Shown piece after piece: positions 18,566-28,471 of a stretch of 64,000 bases of DNA. Position numbers and translations under genes: made by a program. This stretch comes from Pycnococcus provasolii. Lineage: Eukaryota; Chlorophyta; Pseudoscourfieldiophyceae; Pseudoscourfieldiales; Pycnococcaceae. The stretch's first letter is position 1. Every line of letters begins with the position of its first letter. Where the stretch lies: contig OW568862.1 of the NCBI GenBank assembly GCA_938743325.2, positions 287,501-351,500 on the forward strand, written 5' to 3'. Below the pieces are notes generated by a model that saw nothing but the letters and a program-made list of their open reading frames with translations, was not told the DNA's origin and made no database searches.

Positions 18566-18582
18566 GGTGGCGCACCCGGCAT
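16439..18582 (-). CDS. Proline-rich protein of unknown function (two exons)
   Basis: Exon 1 (18582-18530) starts with ATG and encodes MPGAPPP and more prolines. Exon 2 (18437-16439) completes a 683-residue protein. Joining them across a 92-bp GTACGT...TAG intron gives RRPSVVPGPPPP, which repeats the pattern RRPSTVPGPPPP found again about 40 residues later and so supports the splice. The N-terminal 250 residues are almost all Pro/Gly/Arg with many PPPPP runs, the kind of sequence that binds profilin, SH3 or WW domains. The rest is Ala/Pro/Thr/Ser-rich, with a short predicted helix (AKDAEIVALQERLAALEMQV) and a basic C-terminus (GGRKNRRMTVMQNH). I find no formin FH2 or WH2 domain and claim no function. 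Confidence 0.72.
18438..18529 (-). other. Intron (92 bp) of the proline-rich gene
   Basis: The donor is GTACGT and the acceptor ACGTAG. A CA-dinucleotide tract lies about 30-45 nt before the acceptor, where a pyrimidine tract would be expected. The intron is supported by the protein repeat that splicing restores. Confidence 0.7.
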
Positions 18583-19307
18583 CAACCAAGCAACTAACCT
18601 GAACTAACCAGCTGAGCACGAACGATGGGCACGAACGTTGCCGTGGTGTGATGGCGACCAGTGGAAACCGACGAAACCGACGAGACGAAACCGACAGGGA
18701 GGCGGGAAGCCCGAACCTGCGACCTAATAAACCCCTAAACGGCCGGGCTGCGGCCGGGCTGCGGCCGGGCGTTCTGACTGTCAGAGGCTCAAATCAAAGG
18801 GCACCCAACCTCTCGAGTGCTCTCAAATCTCGACCGAAAACAACATTTGTTGTAAGTTACATAACTAAGTTACAGTACTGTACTGTTGTACACCAGGTGG
18901 TACAGTATAGACTACTGCAGTACATACGGCATTTCCCAAGCACGCCGTACTTACTGTACCCGTAGTAGACTCTACATACCGTCGGTCGGTTGTTAAGGCG
19001 AACGAAGGGGATCATGTCATCGCTTTATGGAAGGGCGGGAGTATATATGTAAGAACTATGTAAGGCGGAACCTTCTTGCTTGGCAGCCTTAACAACACCT
19101 TCAGGGTCCCGGGAATACTGTAACACATCTGTTGATAATTGGCATCAATTGTAATTACTGCGTGCGAACTTCTTGCCAAACTGGAGGATCTTGTTCTTCT
19201 CACTCCGCCCTTCTTTCTTTCTTCCATAATAACCGTATAAACATGAATATCTCAATCCCCAGGCCACCTATCAATGCGCCATCCCCACACCCACCTCAAA
19301 TGGAACT
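18583..19307. other. Intergenic, no gene seen
   Basis: This interval holds about three tandem CGGCCGGGCTG units (about 18740-18772) and a cluster of GTAC-centred pentamers (CAGTACTGTACTGTTGTAC, about 18875). It also holds the 3' flank of the subtilase gene. I see no supported ORF or RNA gene. Confidence 0.5.
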
Positions 19308-21554
19308 TCAAAGCGCCAGCAACGCCGAGGCAGCACTCGCCACAAGAGCGGTGCAAACAGCAAGCGTGGTGCGTGCTCCACTAACGAGGCCTGGAGGCAC
19401 CGGCAAATCGGGAAGTTCGCCAATCGGAGGAAATCCCGGATTACTGCCTGACGGCGGCGTCATCGGCGGCATCGTCGTGGTCGTCGGCGGGACCGTCGTC
19501 GTGGTCGTCGGCGGGACAGTCGTCGTGGTCGTCGGCGGCACCGTCGTCGTGGTCGTCGGCGGCACTGTCGTCGTGTTCGTCGGGGGAGCAGGTCCCGTGC
19601 ATGAACGATCGGCAGATATCGTCAGCTTGACGTAAGCGTAGTACCTCGTCCCGCCTTTGGTAACTGGGCAGAAGTTCACTTCACGAGAATTCGTCATTTG
19701 AAATGCAACGGGGTACGTCCCGCTGATCGCACTATCGATGGCCGTATTCGTAAAGCACGTGTGATAGGAATCTCCTTGGCACTGCGCATTTGGATTGCAT
19801 TCTCCATGTACACTATTTCCGTTAATCGTCACTCCCGTGATCTTCTCGGTTGTCCAATCGTAATCAGTCTTAGCTGCCTCCAACGTCATCTTGACGTTCG
19901 TGTCGTTAGCGGTAAGCAAGCTCAAAGGTATCGAGACCGTGCAACCGGCAGTAGGCGTAGAGCATCCACCCTCAACGACGCGTTGCCAAGATCCGCACCC
20001 GATTGGCGGAGGAGGCGTCGGAGCCGACGGCGGCGGCGGATTCGGCGGTGGCGGCGGATTCGACGGCGGTGGTGGGTTTGAGGGTGGGGGCGTGCAAGAT
20101 GAGCCACCGATAAGCGCCATAGCCTTGCCCACGTTCAGTCGCCCGTTGGTGACGCATTTGCCGGTCAGAGCCGCAATGGTATCCACTGAGTTCATCATCG
20201 CACACTTCACGTGCGATCCGGTGGCACTTGGGTTCGCCGCGTGCAGAAGAGCCGCGGCACCAGCGACGTGGGGCGTGGCCATGGACGTTCCACTGAACGT
20301 CGCGTAGCGGTTGTTGGTGATTGTGCTCAAAATGCTGCTTCCAGGCGCGCCGAGGTCAACGGTGGTTGCGCCGTACTGGCTGAAGCTCGAGCGGCCGTCA
20401 GAGCTCGTCGTCGACGCGACGGCGATAACGTTGGGATTAGGGTACCCGCTGGGGTAGTTCGGCGAGACATCGTTGTCCCTGTTGCTGTTTCCGGCGGCAG
20501 CGATGAAGAGCTGTCCAATATTCTCCGCGGCGTTCAGCGACGCCTGAAATCCTGAGCTAAATCCGCCGCCACCCCACGAGTTGGAGGTGAGCGTGAATCC
20601 CATTTGAACGCCATAGTCGACACACTTGATGGCGTTGGAAATCGACCCGCCTCCGCTAGAGGAGAGGAACTTGCACCCGGCCATCTTAACTTGCTGGCTG
20701 ACGCCCACGACGCCGACGCCGTTGACAGGCGCGCCGATGGTTCCCGCGCAGTGCGTTCCGTGGTTGTGGTCGTCCATAGGATTACCGCTGTTGGTGATTG
20801 CGTTGATGCCGTACACGTCGTCGACGTAGCCGTTTCCGTCGTCGTCTTGTCCAGCTACTCCATTCTTCTCGGCCAGGTTTTCCCACATATTCGCCGCCAG
20901 GTCAGGGTGGTTGTAGTCGACGCCCGTATCGATAACGAGCACGGTGACGTTGTTCGATCCAAGGGTGGTATCCCACGCGCCTGGCTCGCCGGCGTTCGGA
21001 AGGTTGTCAAGCACGCCAACCTTTCCCATTCCCCAAAGTTGTCCAAAGCTCGGGTCGGTGGGACGGCTCGTCGCTGCGATGAACACCGCCTGGTCCGGTT
21101 CGATGAAGTCGAACTCGACGTCCGCACCGGACGCCGCCACGGCATCTACCAGACTGCGCATCTTCAAGCTGACAAACTCCGCAGGGTTTGTGGCGCCATC
21201 CTCGGTGAACGCCTCGTCGTTGATGTGTGCGACGTTAACCTTCGAGCACTTTTCGCAGGTGGAGCTGTAGTCGAGCGTCATCTGCTCGGCGGCCAGGATG
21301 CCGTTGAGCGCGGAGACGGACGACGCGCTAACGATGGAGTCCGCGGAGTCTTTCTGCTTGAGTCGGAATATGATACTTCGTTCGACTTTTTTCTGCGCGG
21401 CGGCACGATCATCTTCCGTGGGTGCCGTCCGTGCGGCGCCCTCTACTGTACTGTACTGTACTGTACTAGCGGGGTCTGACTCAGAAGGCTCCGTGAACGT
21501 TTGCGCCGTAGCGCCGGAGAGCGCGAGTGTGGCAAAAGCTATAGACTTAAGCAT
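19308..21554 (-). CDS. Secreted subtilisin-like serine protease (S8), probable GPI anchor
   Basis: This 748-residue subtilase has a signal peptide (MLKSIAFATLALSGATAQ) and a propeptide to about 165. The S8 domain carries D209 (VIDTGVD), H265 (HGTHCAG), oxyanion N356 (AAGNSN) and S424 (GTSMATPHVAG). A Pro-rich linker (about 488-520) leads to a Cys-containing domain resembling the P/pro-protein region. A Thr/Pro stalk with four TTTTTVPP-type repeats follows, and the chain ends in a short hydrophobic tail (LAVCTALVASAASALLAL) after small residues (SGA), which fits a GPI-attachment signal. The start is the first ATG; the frame extends upstream without one. A TACAG pentamer run encodes TVQYSTV near residue 31. 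A role in extracellular or wall protein turnover is inferred. Confidence 0.93.
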   Translation of the reverse strand: MLKSIAFATLALSGATAQTFTEPSESDPASTVQYSTVEGAARTAPTEDDRAAAQKKVERSIIFRLKQKDSADSIVSASSVSALNGILAAEQMTLDYSSTCEKCSKVNVAHINDEAFTEDGATNPAEFVSLKMRSLVDAVAASGADVEFDFIEPDQAVFIAATSRPTDPSFGQLWGMGKVGVLDNLPNAGEPGAWDTTLGSNNVTVLVIDTGVDYNHPDLAANMWENLAEKNGVAGQDDDGNGYVDDVYGINAITNSGNPMDDHNHGTHCAGTIGAPVNGVGVVGVSQQVKMAGCKFLSSSGGGSISNAIKCVDYGVQMGFTLTSNSWGGGGFSSGFQASLNAAENIGQLFIAAAGNSNRDNDVSPNYPSGYPNPNVIAVASTTSSDGRSSFSQYGATTVDLGAPGSSILSTITNNRYATFSGTSMATPHVAGAAALLHAANPSATGSHVKCAMMNSVDTIAALTGKCVTNGRLNVGKAMALIGGSSCTPPPSNPPPPSNPPPPPNPPPPSAPTPPPPIGCGSWQRVVEGGCSTPTAGCTVSIPLSLLTANDTNVKMTLEAAKTDYDWTTEKITGVTINGNSVHGECNPNAQCQGDSYHTCFTNTAIDSAISGTYPVAFQMTNSREVNFCPVTKGGTRYYAYVKLTISADRSCTGPAPPTNTTTVPPTTTTTVPPTTTTTVPPTTTTTVPPTTTTMPPMTPPSGSNPGFPPIGELPDLPVPPGLVSGARTTLAVCTALVASAASALLAL

Positions 21555-22566
21555 ATTTGTTCTGATGGAGTGGAGAATGAGGGAATGGCCAGGCCAGGCT
21601 CGGGAACTTGCACCCACCGGGTGACCTCGAGCCTTACTTAACCTGCTGTGCTGCTGTCCTGCTGTGCTGTGCTGTGCTGCGAGACGAGACGATCAGATGC
21701 AGCGAAGAGGAAGGCCTCGTGAAGGCGAGCGAGCTTCTGTGCGCTTGCCACTTGGAGGAAGATCGCATCACAAGCAATCACAAGTCCCAGCCAGCCATCC
21801 GCCGGCCTTATTATTCGGACAGACGACTTGTCGACTTCGACAACTTCACAACTTCCGCATTCACGCATGGCATGGCATATTCCTCCCAGGCACCAGCTCT
21901 TGAAGGACTGGCCTTGCCTTTCGATGTGATGTAATCATCCCACGAGCGATATCGAATTATCGAGCGAGCGATCGCTTAAGACGCTTAAGAGTGCATGCCT
22001 CGTACTGTAACAACAAGACGCAACGCAACGGCGAGGGACGACCAGTCAGCCAGTATGTACAACAAATGTGAATGCCATGGGACCGACCAAAGTACATTTG
22101 GGTCCCGAAAGTTCCCGACCTACAGTAGTCTATCGGGGGGGAGGGCCATTTGCATTTTGGGTCAATAATAGACTGTACAGTGTACACTTTAGATTTTTAT
22201 GCACCGCCTTGGTGCCCGTCCTCAAGTTGGTGCCAGTCCTTGGTAGTTGGTGCCAGTCCGTTGTGCAGGTCCGTTGTGCCAATCCTTGGTGCTTTTCCCC
22301 TGCTTTTCCCAGGCCGTTTTCCCGTTTAGTTTTGCCTCCTCCTGTGTTCTCGGCTGGCACGCACTCCTCCCCTCCCCTAAATGAGTTATTTTAGACTACT
22401 GTATGCCATCTCTCTCGCCTTCTTCTCGCCTGTTTCTTTCTTCGAAGGCGCATTCATCATTTCATCAAACCCTAAAAAAGTTGTCCTTTTTTTCCTTCCC
22501 TTTTCCCTCTCTTCCGCGGGGGTTGAGAGTGAGTCCCTTTGACACACTCTCACTAGTTGTAGTTGA
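21555..22566. other. Intergenic, no gene seen
   Basis: This is the divergent interval between the subtilase and FKBP genes. It contains short CTGTG repeats (about 21645-21680), GTAC palindromes and a set of TTGGTGCC(A/C)GTCC near-repeats (about 22208-22290). None of the ORFs here looks coding. Confidence 0.45.
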
Positions 22567-23019
22567 ATGCACCAGGCTCGTTGCGCGTTCAGGCTCGTGT
22601 GTGTATTGGTTGTATTGGCTGTATTGGCGGCTGTGACTCCAGTATTCGCCATGACTGCGATTCCTGGACATGCGACGACGTACGAGATCGTGCAGGCTGG
22701 CAACGGACCTGCCGTGAAGAAGGGCGACTCCGTGACGGTGCACGCGACGGGTGTCGTGCAGCAGACGTCGAAAAAGTTCTGGTCAACCAAGGACCCTGGC
22801 CAGCAGCCGTTCAGCTACAAGGCGGGTGTGGGAAGCGTGATTACCGGCTGGGACCAAGGGTGCCTTGGCGCGCAGCTGGGCGAGGTGCGCAAGCTCAGCA
22901 TACCAGCTCACGAGGGGTACGGCGAGAATGGGTTTCCCGCCTGGGGCATTCCGCCGGGTGGTGGTTTGGACTTCACGATCGAGGTGCTTTCCATCAACAA
23001 CCAAAAGGCGGAGCTGTAA
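22567..23019 (+). CDS. FKBP-type peptidyl-prolyl isomerase, ER luminal
   Basis: This 150-residue FKBP2/FKBP13-like protein catalyses cis-trans isomerisation of prolyl bonds. A hydrophobic signal peptide (LVCVLVVLAVLAAVTPVFA, residues 10-28) precedes one FKBP domain with recognisable elements: KKGDSVTVHATG, FSYKAGVGSVITGWDQG and LGEVRKLSIPAHEGYG, ending LDFTIEVLSI. The C-terminus is KAEL, a plausible variant of the KDEL retrieval signal (human FKBP2 ends in a related TEL form). Together these point to the ER lumen. Starting at the internal Met 29 would give a cytosolic form, but the well-formed signal peptide favours the first ATG. It is intronless. Confidence 0.9.
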   Translation: MHQARCAFRLVCVLVVLAVLAAVTPVFAMTAIPGHATTYEIVQAGNGPAVKKGDSVTVHATGVVQQTSKKFWSTKDPGQQPFSYKAGVGSVITGWDQGCLGAQLGEVRKLSIPAHEGYGENGFPAWGIPPGGGLDFTIEVLSINNQKAEL

Positions 23020-24475
23020 GGTAGACACCGACATCCCACCACCTCCAGTTTTCTCCTTGAGCGCAATTCTGTAACGACGGGAGAACGCTCCAAGAAAAAA
23101 ACCATATGAAAAGTATGTTAGGCATCTCAAGGGTCGTCATGTCACTGGTGTCGTTGAGGGAAAAAAAAAACCCTGGATTCTTCGAAACGTTAAGATAAGA
23201 TACATAAGGTACTGCCAAATCCGAAAAGCGCTTTGGTGTGTTGCATAAACTATACGGTACTGTACCGACAACAACAACACACGTCATAACGTCATGCGCA
23301 CATTCACACCACGCACACACCATACATGCACACAACAACAACAAAAAGGCCACGGAGACCGACCCGAACCCAAACCCTAACCCAGAAACCCAAACCCTAA
23401 CCCAGAAACCCAAACCCCGTAACCCGGGCGCCCGGAAGGAAGTGCCAAAACCCTAAAGGTAAAAAAGGGACCAGGCCCAAAACCCTAACCCTACTACTCA
23501 TAACCCCTACCAAACGCCTTCTTTCCCCGGAATCTTTTTCTTGGACCTTTTCCTGTTTGAATCCCCTGCAAGCTGTTTGTTGGTTTTGTGTTTTTTGATT
23601 CAGGCAGTTTGATTCCCCTTGGAGTTCGGGCATTTCACAAGGGGCATTTGATTAATTGATTCCCCTTCCCAAGGGGCATCTTTGAAGATGCACGGCTCTT
23701 TTCCCCAAGGGCCAAGGCCATGACGTGGAATTCATCAACAGGGGTGATGAACATCCCTCAACTGGCGGCGCATCTTCTTCTCAAGAAACTATCTGGGTCC
23801 CTCCCCCACTTACTTCTCACCAAACCAAACCTAAACCTCACAGGTCTGCTGCTGCTGGGTTCGTAGACTATGAGCCTCCCAATCCGATCTGTCACGTACT
23901 CCCCCGGTTTACCAGTTTCCGCTTTTGTCGTGGCCCCCTCACTGAACTGAACTGAACGGAACGGAACGTCCACTGTACCCTACCCTTGTAAGTACCTGAC
24001 AGCTGTCTCATTATTCCGTATCATTCTCAATCACAACACGGTATCATTCTCTTTTTCAAGTATGGCTGTCTATATACACACATATATACACGTTTAGTGT
24101 GTTAGGTGTTTTTTAAAATAACACAGCCTTAGTTTTCTCATCATTGTCTTGTTTTTGTCTCAAGATTTGTCAGCTCTCACATTAGTCTTGTCTTCGAAGA
24201 CGTCGTCTTACTCTTCATTGCATTGCCACTGTATTGTGCACTGTATTGTGCATTTCACTGTCACTGCATTGTATTGTATTGTGCTGTGCATTGCTTGAAT
24301 TGGGGGGAGGCGTCTTGTTGGCTTGTGAGTGAGTGAGTTCTCACAGTCTCTTTCTTCTTATCCAACAACAAAAATCAAAGCTCAAAGCTCAACCATCAAA
24401 GCGTCGTCTTGGCAACCTCACCATTCACGCTGTCGTCGTGCAGTTCTCAACAACAACTCCTCATCCATCTCCATC
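23020..24475. other. Intergenic with telomere-like repeats, no gene seen
   Basis: Telomere-like units CCCAAACCCTAA lie at about 23365-23423, with CCCTAACCCTA at 23483-23493. Short direct repeats GAATTGATTCCCCTT(GG) follow at about 23600-23670, and GTATTGTGC repeats at 24230-24285 just upstream of the phosphodiesterase gene. The nearest upstream ORF extension of that gene has no ATG. Confidence 0.5.
23365..23423. repeat. Interstitial telomere-like repeat
   Basis: Three near-identical 18-mers of the form AACCCAAACCCTAACCCAG(A) carry degenerate telomere units. Confidence 0.6.
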
Positions 24476-25492
24476 ATGATCAAGACGACGAGCGCGCAGG
24501 ACATACCGCTTGACGCGAAACCACTTCTTCTCGCTGCTGCGCACACCACCACCACAACCACGACAACAACCACAACCACAACCACCGCAGCAGCAGCAGC
24601 AGCAGCGCTACCACCAGCGCCAGAGACGGAGTACCACTACTACTACCACCACCACCACCACCACCACCAAACACAAAAACCTTCTTTACCTCAGCTCATG
24701 CTGTACGACCTCCCACTTCGCAAGGAAATCGTCGGACACCGAGGCTTGGGGGCAAACTCCGCCAACATCTCACCCAAACACCAAGAAAATACAATCGAGT
24801 CGTTCCACGCCGCACACGAACTCGGTGCCGTGTGGGTGGAGTGCGACGTGCAAACGCTCAACTGTGGAACGCACGTGCTGTACCACGACGAATTCGCCAC
24901 GACGAAAGAAGGAACACTCATGCGTCTCAAAGACGCGACACACCACGACCTTTCACTGACACGCCTCGAAGACGCCCTGCTCAACTCCGCACCGTCCATA
25001 AACTTCAACCTCGAAATCAAGTACCACGGAAAGTCCGACGACGAAGTTGCGCGCATGGCCACACAGATTGCGGAAGCCGTTCACGCCCTCGCGCCGAAGC
25101 GTCGCATCTGCTTCTCCTGTTTCCACCCAGCCGCATGCATCGCACTCGTAGAGCACATGCACACAAACGAATCCAAGCACGGCATACTCTTCCTCACCGA
25201 GGCGGGAAGTCTTGACGGCGACACATACAACTACCACGACTCGCTGCACGAGGCGATGCGTTTCGCCAGCAACAACGGAATCCACGGCGTGGTGTCGCAT
25301 GCGTCAGCCGTACTCGCTTCGCCCGAGCCGGGTGTGCACGCGCACTCGCTTGGCTTGGCGCTGTACACGTTCGGAAAGCACAACAACGACGTGCGTCTTG
25401 CCGTCACGCAGTACTGCACGATGGGTGTCACCGCGCTCATCGTCGACGACGTTGCCACCGTGGCGCGCTCGTTCGAACAACTTAGTTATTAG
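24476..25492 (+). CDS. Glycerophosphodiester phosphodiesterase
   Basis: This 338-residue GDPD-family protein hydrolyses glycerophosphodiesters to glycerol 3-phosphate and an alcohol. The catalytic framework is visible: VGHRG (H88, R89), ENTIESF (E104), VECDVQ (E122, D124) and LYHDE. The TIM barrel continues to the C-terminus. The N-terminal 70 residues are low-complexity (poly-Thr, poly-Ala, poly-Tyr/His), produced by ACC/ACA, GCA and CAC triplet microsatellites. They probably form a disordered tail. The start is the first ATG, because the 49 codons upstream in the same frame contain none. There is no signal peptide. It converges with the coiled-coil gene. Confidence 0.9.
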   Translation: MIKTTSAQDIPLDAKPLLLAAAHTTTTTTTTTTTTTTAAAAAAALPPAPETEYHYYYHHHHHHHQTQKPSLPQLMLYDLPLRKEIVGHRGLGANSANISPKHQENTIESFHAAHELGAVWVECDVQTLNCGTHVLYHDEFATTKEGTLMRLKDATHHDLSLTRLEDALLNSAPSINFNLEIKYHGKSDDEVARMATQIAEAVHALAPKRRICFSCFHPAACIALVEHMHTNESKHGILFLTEAGSLDGDTYNYHDSLHEAMRFASNNGIHGVVSHASAVLASPEPGVHAHSLGLALYTFGKHNNDVRLAVTQYCTMGVTALIVDDVATVARSFEQLSY

Positions 25493-25653
25493 AAAACAAA
25501 TTTTTGCACAAAAAGGTACCTTTAGACTATGTAAATAAAAATGGACTGTTTTTATCTTTCTTCACCAAGAGCTTTAAATAAAAAATAAATAGTGGTGTTG
25601 GGATGCCTCTTTTACTTACTTAACTGGATTGATCACACCCATATTCACAATAA

Positions 25654-27027
25654 TCACAACGTCTTTGCAAATTCCACCTTAGTGTCGACATTCGGGCGCG
25701 CGTAGTAGCGGCTGTACCTCTTAGGACGCGGGATCGACACGTCCGCCGCCATCGAGTGGTGGTAGTTGCCGCTGTCAGCAAGCTTGTCGAGCGCAGCCTC
25801 GCGGCGCTTCGCCTCAGCCTCCGCCATCGCCGACTGCGCCGCCTGCGCGGCGGTGACCCTCGTGCGTTGCAAGTTCGCCTCGGGCATGGGTGGTGGCGGC
25901 TCCACCGTGACCTTGCCCGAGAGCGCCGAGCTCGCCTCCGTCGTCATGCTGTAGAGCTCCTCCTTGGACAGCGCGACGTTGTGATTGAGCAATTGAACGC
26001 GCTTCTCCAGCAGCGCGCGGCGATGAAGCATCTCACGTGCGCGTACCTGCTGCTCATCAAGCAGAGAGTTCAGGTGATCTCGGTAAATGTCATCGTGCGT
26101 CCTCGCCTTCATCACCAGCATCTGGCAGTATGCCCAGTACTCCGCGTTCGCATCCGCGCGTTCCTGAAGCATGCGGCTCACCTCCGCGTCCAGCTCCTCG
26201 AGCTCGTTCAGCTTGCGCCGCCAGTCGCTGTCGAGCTTGTCGCGCCGCTTCTGCTCAAGGCGCACTCTATGTTCGTAAGCTGCCTTCTTGTCGGTGTAGT
26301 GCTGCTGCAGAGCGCGCCTCCTCTCCCGCAGTTCCGCCTCACGCTGAGCCGTCTGGTTCTGCAGGTGCTCCTTCTCCTTGCTGAACTTGCCCGTCATGCG
26401 CTCTGTCACCTCCTTCTCCGTCGTCTCCATCTTGTTGTACCACGCCTTCTTCCGCGTCTCGATGGCCAGCTGGTGCTCAAGCTTTCGCTTCTCCCACTCC
26501 TCCTTGCTCTGCCTTTTGGTCTGTGCCGCGTTCTCTTCTTTTTTGCGCTGCTTTGCGATCAGCTGCTCGCGCCTTTCTTGCTGCCTCCTCTCCTCGATCG
26601 CCTGTGCGTTGCGCAACCTCTCGAACCTCTCTTCCATCATGTCTCGCTTTCGCTGCACCATGTTTTCGCGCGTTAACCTCGCCGTCTCGACGTTCCTCTG
26701 TTCCCTTTCGTGCTTTTCGCTGAGCTTGGAGAGCAGCACCTCCTCCTCGAACGCGAACCTGGCTGAGTGCTTGATGGACGTTCCCATGGACGCCTCGACG
26801 TTGAGCTGTCCTGGCCCAGTTTTGGGTCGGAACCTCTCGGTGAACTTCGCCTCGTCTTTCATGCGTTCGTCCTTGATTCGGCTTTCAAACTCGGAGGCTG
26901 CTCGCAGGCGCGCCTGAACTTCCGCTTGGTTTTTCTTCTTGAGCACATTGATTCGCTTCTCGTCGCTGTTGTGGAAGAGCTCGAGTCGTTCCTGCTCGAG
27001 CCCGAGCGGGATGGGACCGGGCGGCAT
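25654..27027 (-). CDS. Long coiled-coil protein, possibly ciliary
   Basis: This 457-residue protein is dominated by Glu/Arg/Lys-rich helix from about residue 10 to 340, such as RKRDMMEERFERLRNAQAIEERRQQERREQL. A less charged C-terminal tail contains RPKRYSRYYARP. The composition resembles flagellar-associated coiled-coil (CCDC/TPH-type) proteins, and the window also encodes an axonemal dynein chain, so a ciliary role is plausible but unproven. The start is ATG 27027; two codons further upstream there is only TTG. No enzymatic domain is seen. Confidence 0.75.
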   Translation of the reverse strand: MPPGPIPLGLEQERLELFHNSDEKRINVLKKKNQAEVQARLRAASEFESRIKDERMKDEAKFTERFRPKTGPGQLNVEASMGTSIKHSARFAFEEEVLLSKLSEKHEREQRNVETARLTRENMVQRKRDMMEERFERLRNAQAIEERRQQERREQLIAKQRKKEENAAQTKRQSKEEWEKRKLEHQLAIETRKKAWYNKMETTEKEVTERMTGKFSKEKEHLQNQTAQREAELRERRRALQQHYTDKKAAYEHRVRLEQKRRDKLDSDWRRKLNELEELDAEVSRMLQERADANAEYWAYCQMLVMKARTHDDIYRDHLNSLLDEQQVRAREMLHRRALLEKRVQLLNHNVALSKEELYSMTTEASSALSGKVTVEPPPPMPEANLQRTRVTAAQAAQSAMAEAEAKRREAALDKLADSGNYHHSMAADVSIPRPKRYSRYYARPNVDTKVEFAKTL

Positions 27028-28471
27028 ATTCAATAGCTACAACCGAGGAAGCCCAAAAAAAACAAGCCGAGTATGGGTGGGTTGGTTGATGGATGGCGCA
27101 CGTGATGGTGATGTGATGGCCTGCTGTGATTGATGGCGGTACCGGTGAGCTCTCTCCAAGTTGCCTTGCCTAGCCTTTCAGGTGAGTAGAGCTTGATGGA
27201 CGGAGCTTGATTGAGGTAAAGGTTTACCAGTGATGGGAAACATTGTCATTTCCCCGACCAAATCACTCGACCAAAGTCACCAAAACCAAAACCAAACCAA
27301 ACTCCCTTATGGCCTCCTCCATATGCCATAACCCTTTAAGGGCGAGCTCGGCTTGATGGAGGTACTTACTGGACCCTGTAATCTTTAAGAGGCTTGATTT
27401 CACGACGCTTGATTGAGTGAGCCTCCTGAGCGTGATTCCTGAACTCGCATGCGCATGCCATGCAGGAGACCACCTAAGGCTAGGAGGGCTTCACGAGGCT
27501 TCGGAGGGCTTGCTGTACGGTACAGTACAGGAGTACTACCGGCACATCATCGATGACAGCTCTTCTCTCCACTTCTTTTCCTATGTAAGGGTTAGGAATA
27601 CCGTTAACACAACCCTGTGCTGTGCACACACCTCGCAGCCTCACACCTCAAAGGGAAGGCAAGTAGGGACTACTAACCTCTACTAAGTCTATAGAGTGTA
27701 CTGGCAGAAGCGAAAAATCGGGATTTTTCGCTTATATAACCAAAAAGCAAAAATATAAGAGAATCGGGATTTTCTTATATTAGCGAATCGCCAATATAAG
27801 AGAAACGCGTTTAAGCTTAAAATGAAGGGGGCCGGTATTCGCCTCCGACCTATTACCCCGACTTAATCGGTTTTATTCTGCCAGTACCATGCAAAAAGCA
27901 AGGCGATGTGCTAATTTTTTCGCTTATATAACCGTTTTTTACAAGCACAAAATATAACCATATCGCTTCTGCCAGTACACTCTTATGTCACTCTTCGCCT
28001 ATGTAAAGTTTTATGATATCGTTATGTATGGGTAAGTTAGGAGAGCTCCCGCCTCCTTACCTTACCGGACTCATGACATCACGCACTCCGGGAAGTCACA
28101 CACGCCTGAAGTCACACACGCACTCGTGAGGTCAGTTCGTGCGTTCCCTCGTTCAGTTTACACGTGTTTTTGTTGCCGCCAGCCAGCCATGGGCTGCGCG
28201 TCGTCGACGGCGACAAACAACGACTTGCGACGACGACGACGACGATAACTATAGGCAAGCCACCTAACCTCAGCCAACACCTAGGGTATACCTTGTCTAA
28301 AAGACTAAAAAAAGAGCAGCACAACAATGTAAATGTATGCTTTAGTCTGTGTGGCTTAATGTAACATATGTCTGTATCCACGTCCCCAACATCCACCCAC
28401 GCATTCAACTTAATCCCCAAAAACAAAATTCTTCTCACCTTCACCATATAATCAAGAAGAGCGAGAGTGAT
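27028..28471. other. Intergenic containing a MITE-like element, no gene seen
   Basis: Apart from the inverted-repeat element at 27693-27983, this 1.4-kb stretch holds repeated CTTGAT(GGA/TGAG) words (27190-27420). It also has a GTACGGTACAGTACAGGAGTAC palindromic cluster (about 27515) and CGA triplet repeats (about 28229). No ORF here looks coding. Confidence 0.5.
27693..27983. mobile_element. MITE-like element with 21-bp terminal inverted repeats
   Basis: The termini are perfect inverted repeats (27693-27713 and 27963-27983; core GTACTGGCAGAAGCGA). They enclose 291 bp of AT-rich, non-coding DNA. A second copy of the inner terminus (TTCTGCCAGTAC) lies at about 27878-27889, and the motif TTCGCTTATATAACC occurs twice. 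A TAT or TA duplication may flank the ends. There is no transposase, so it would be mobilised in trans. The superfamily is unassigned. Confidence 0.75.
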
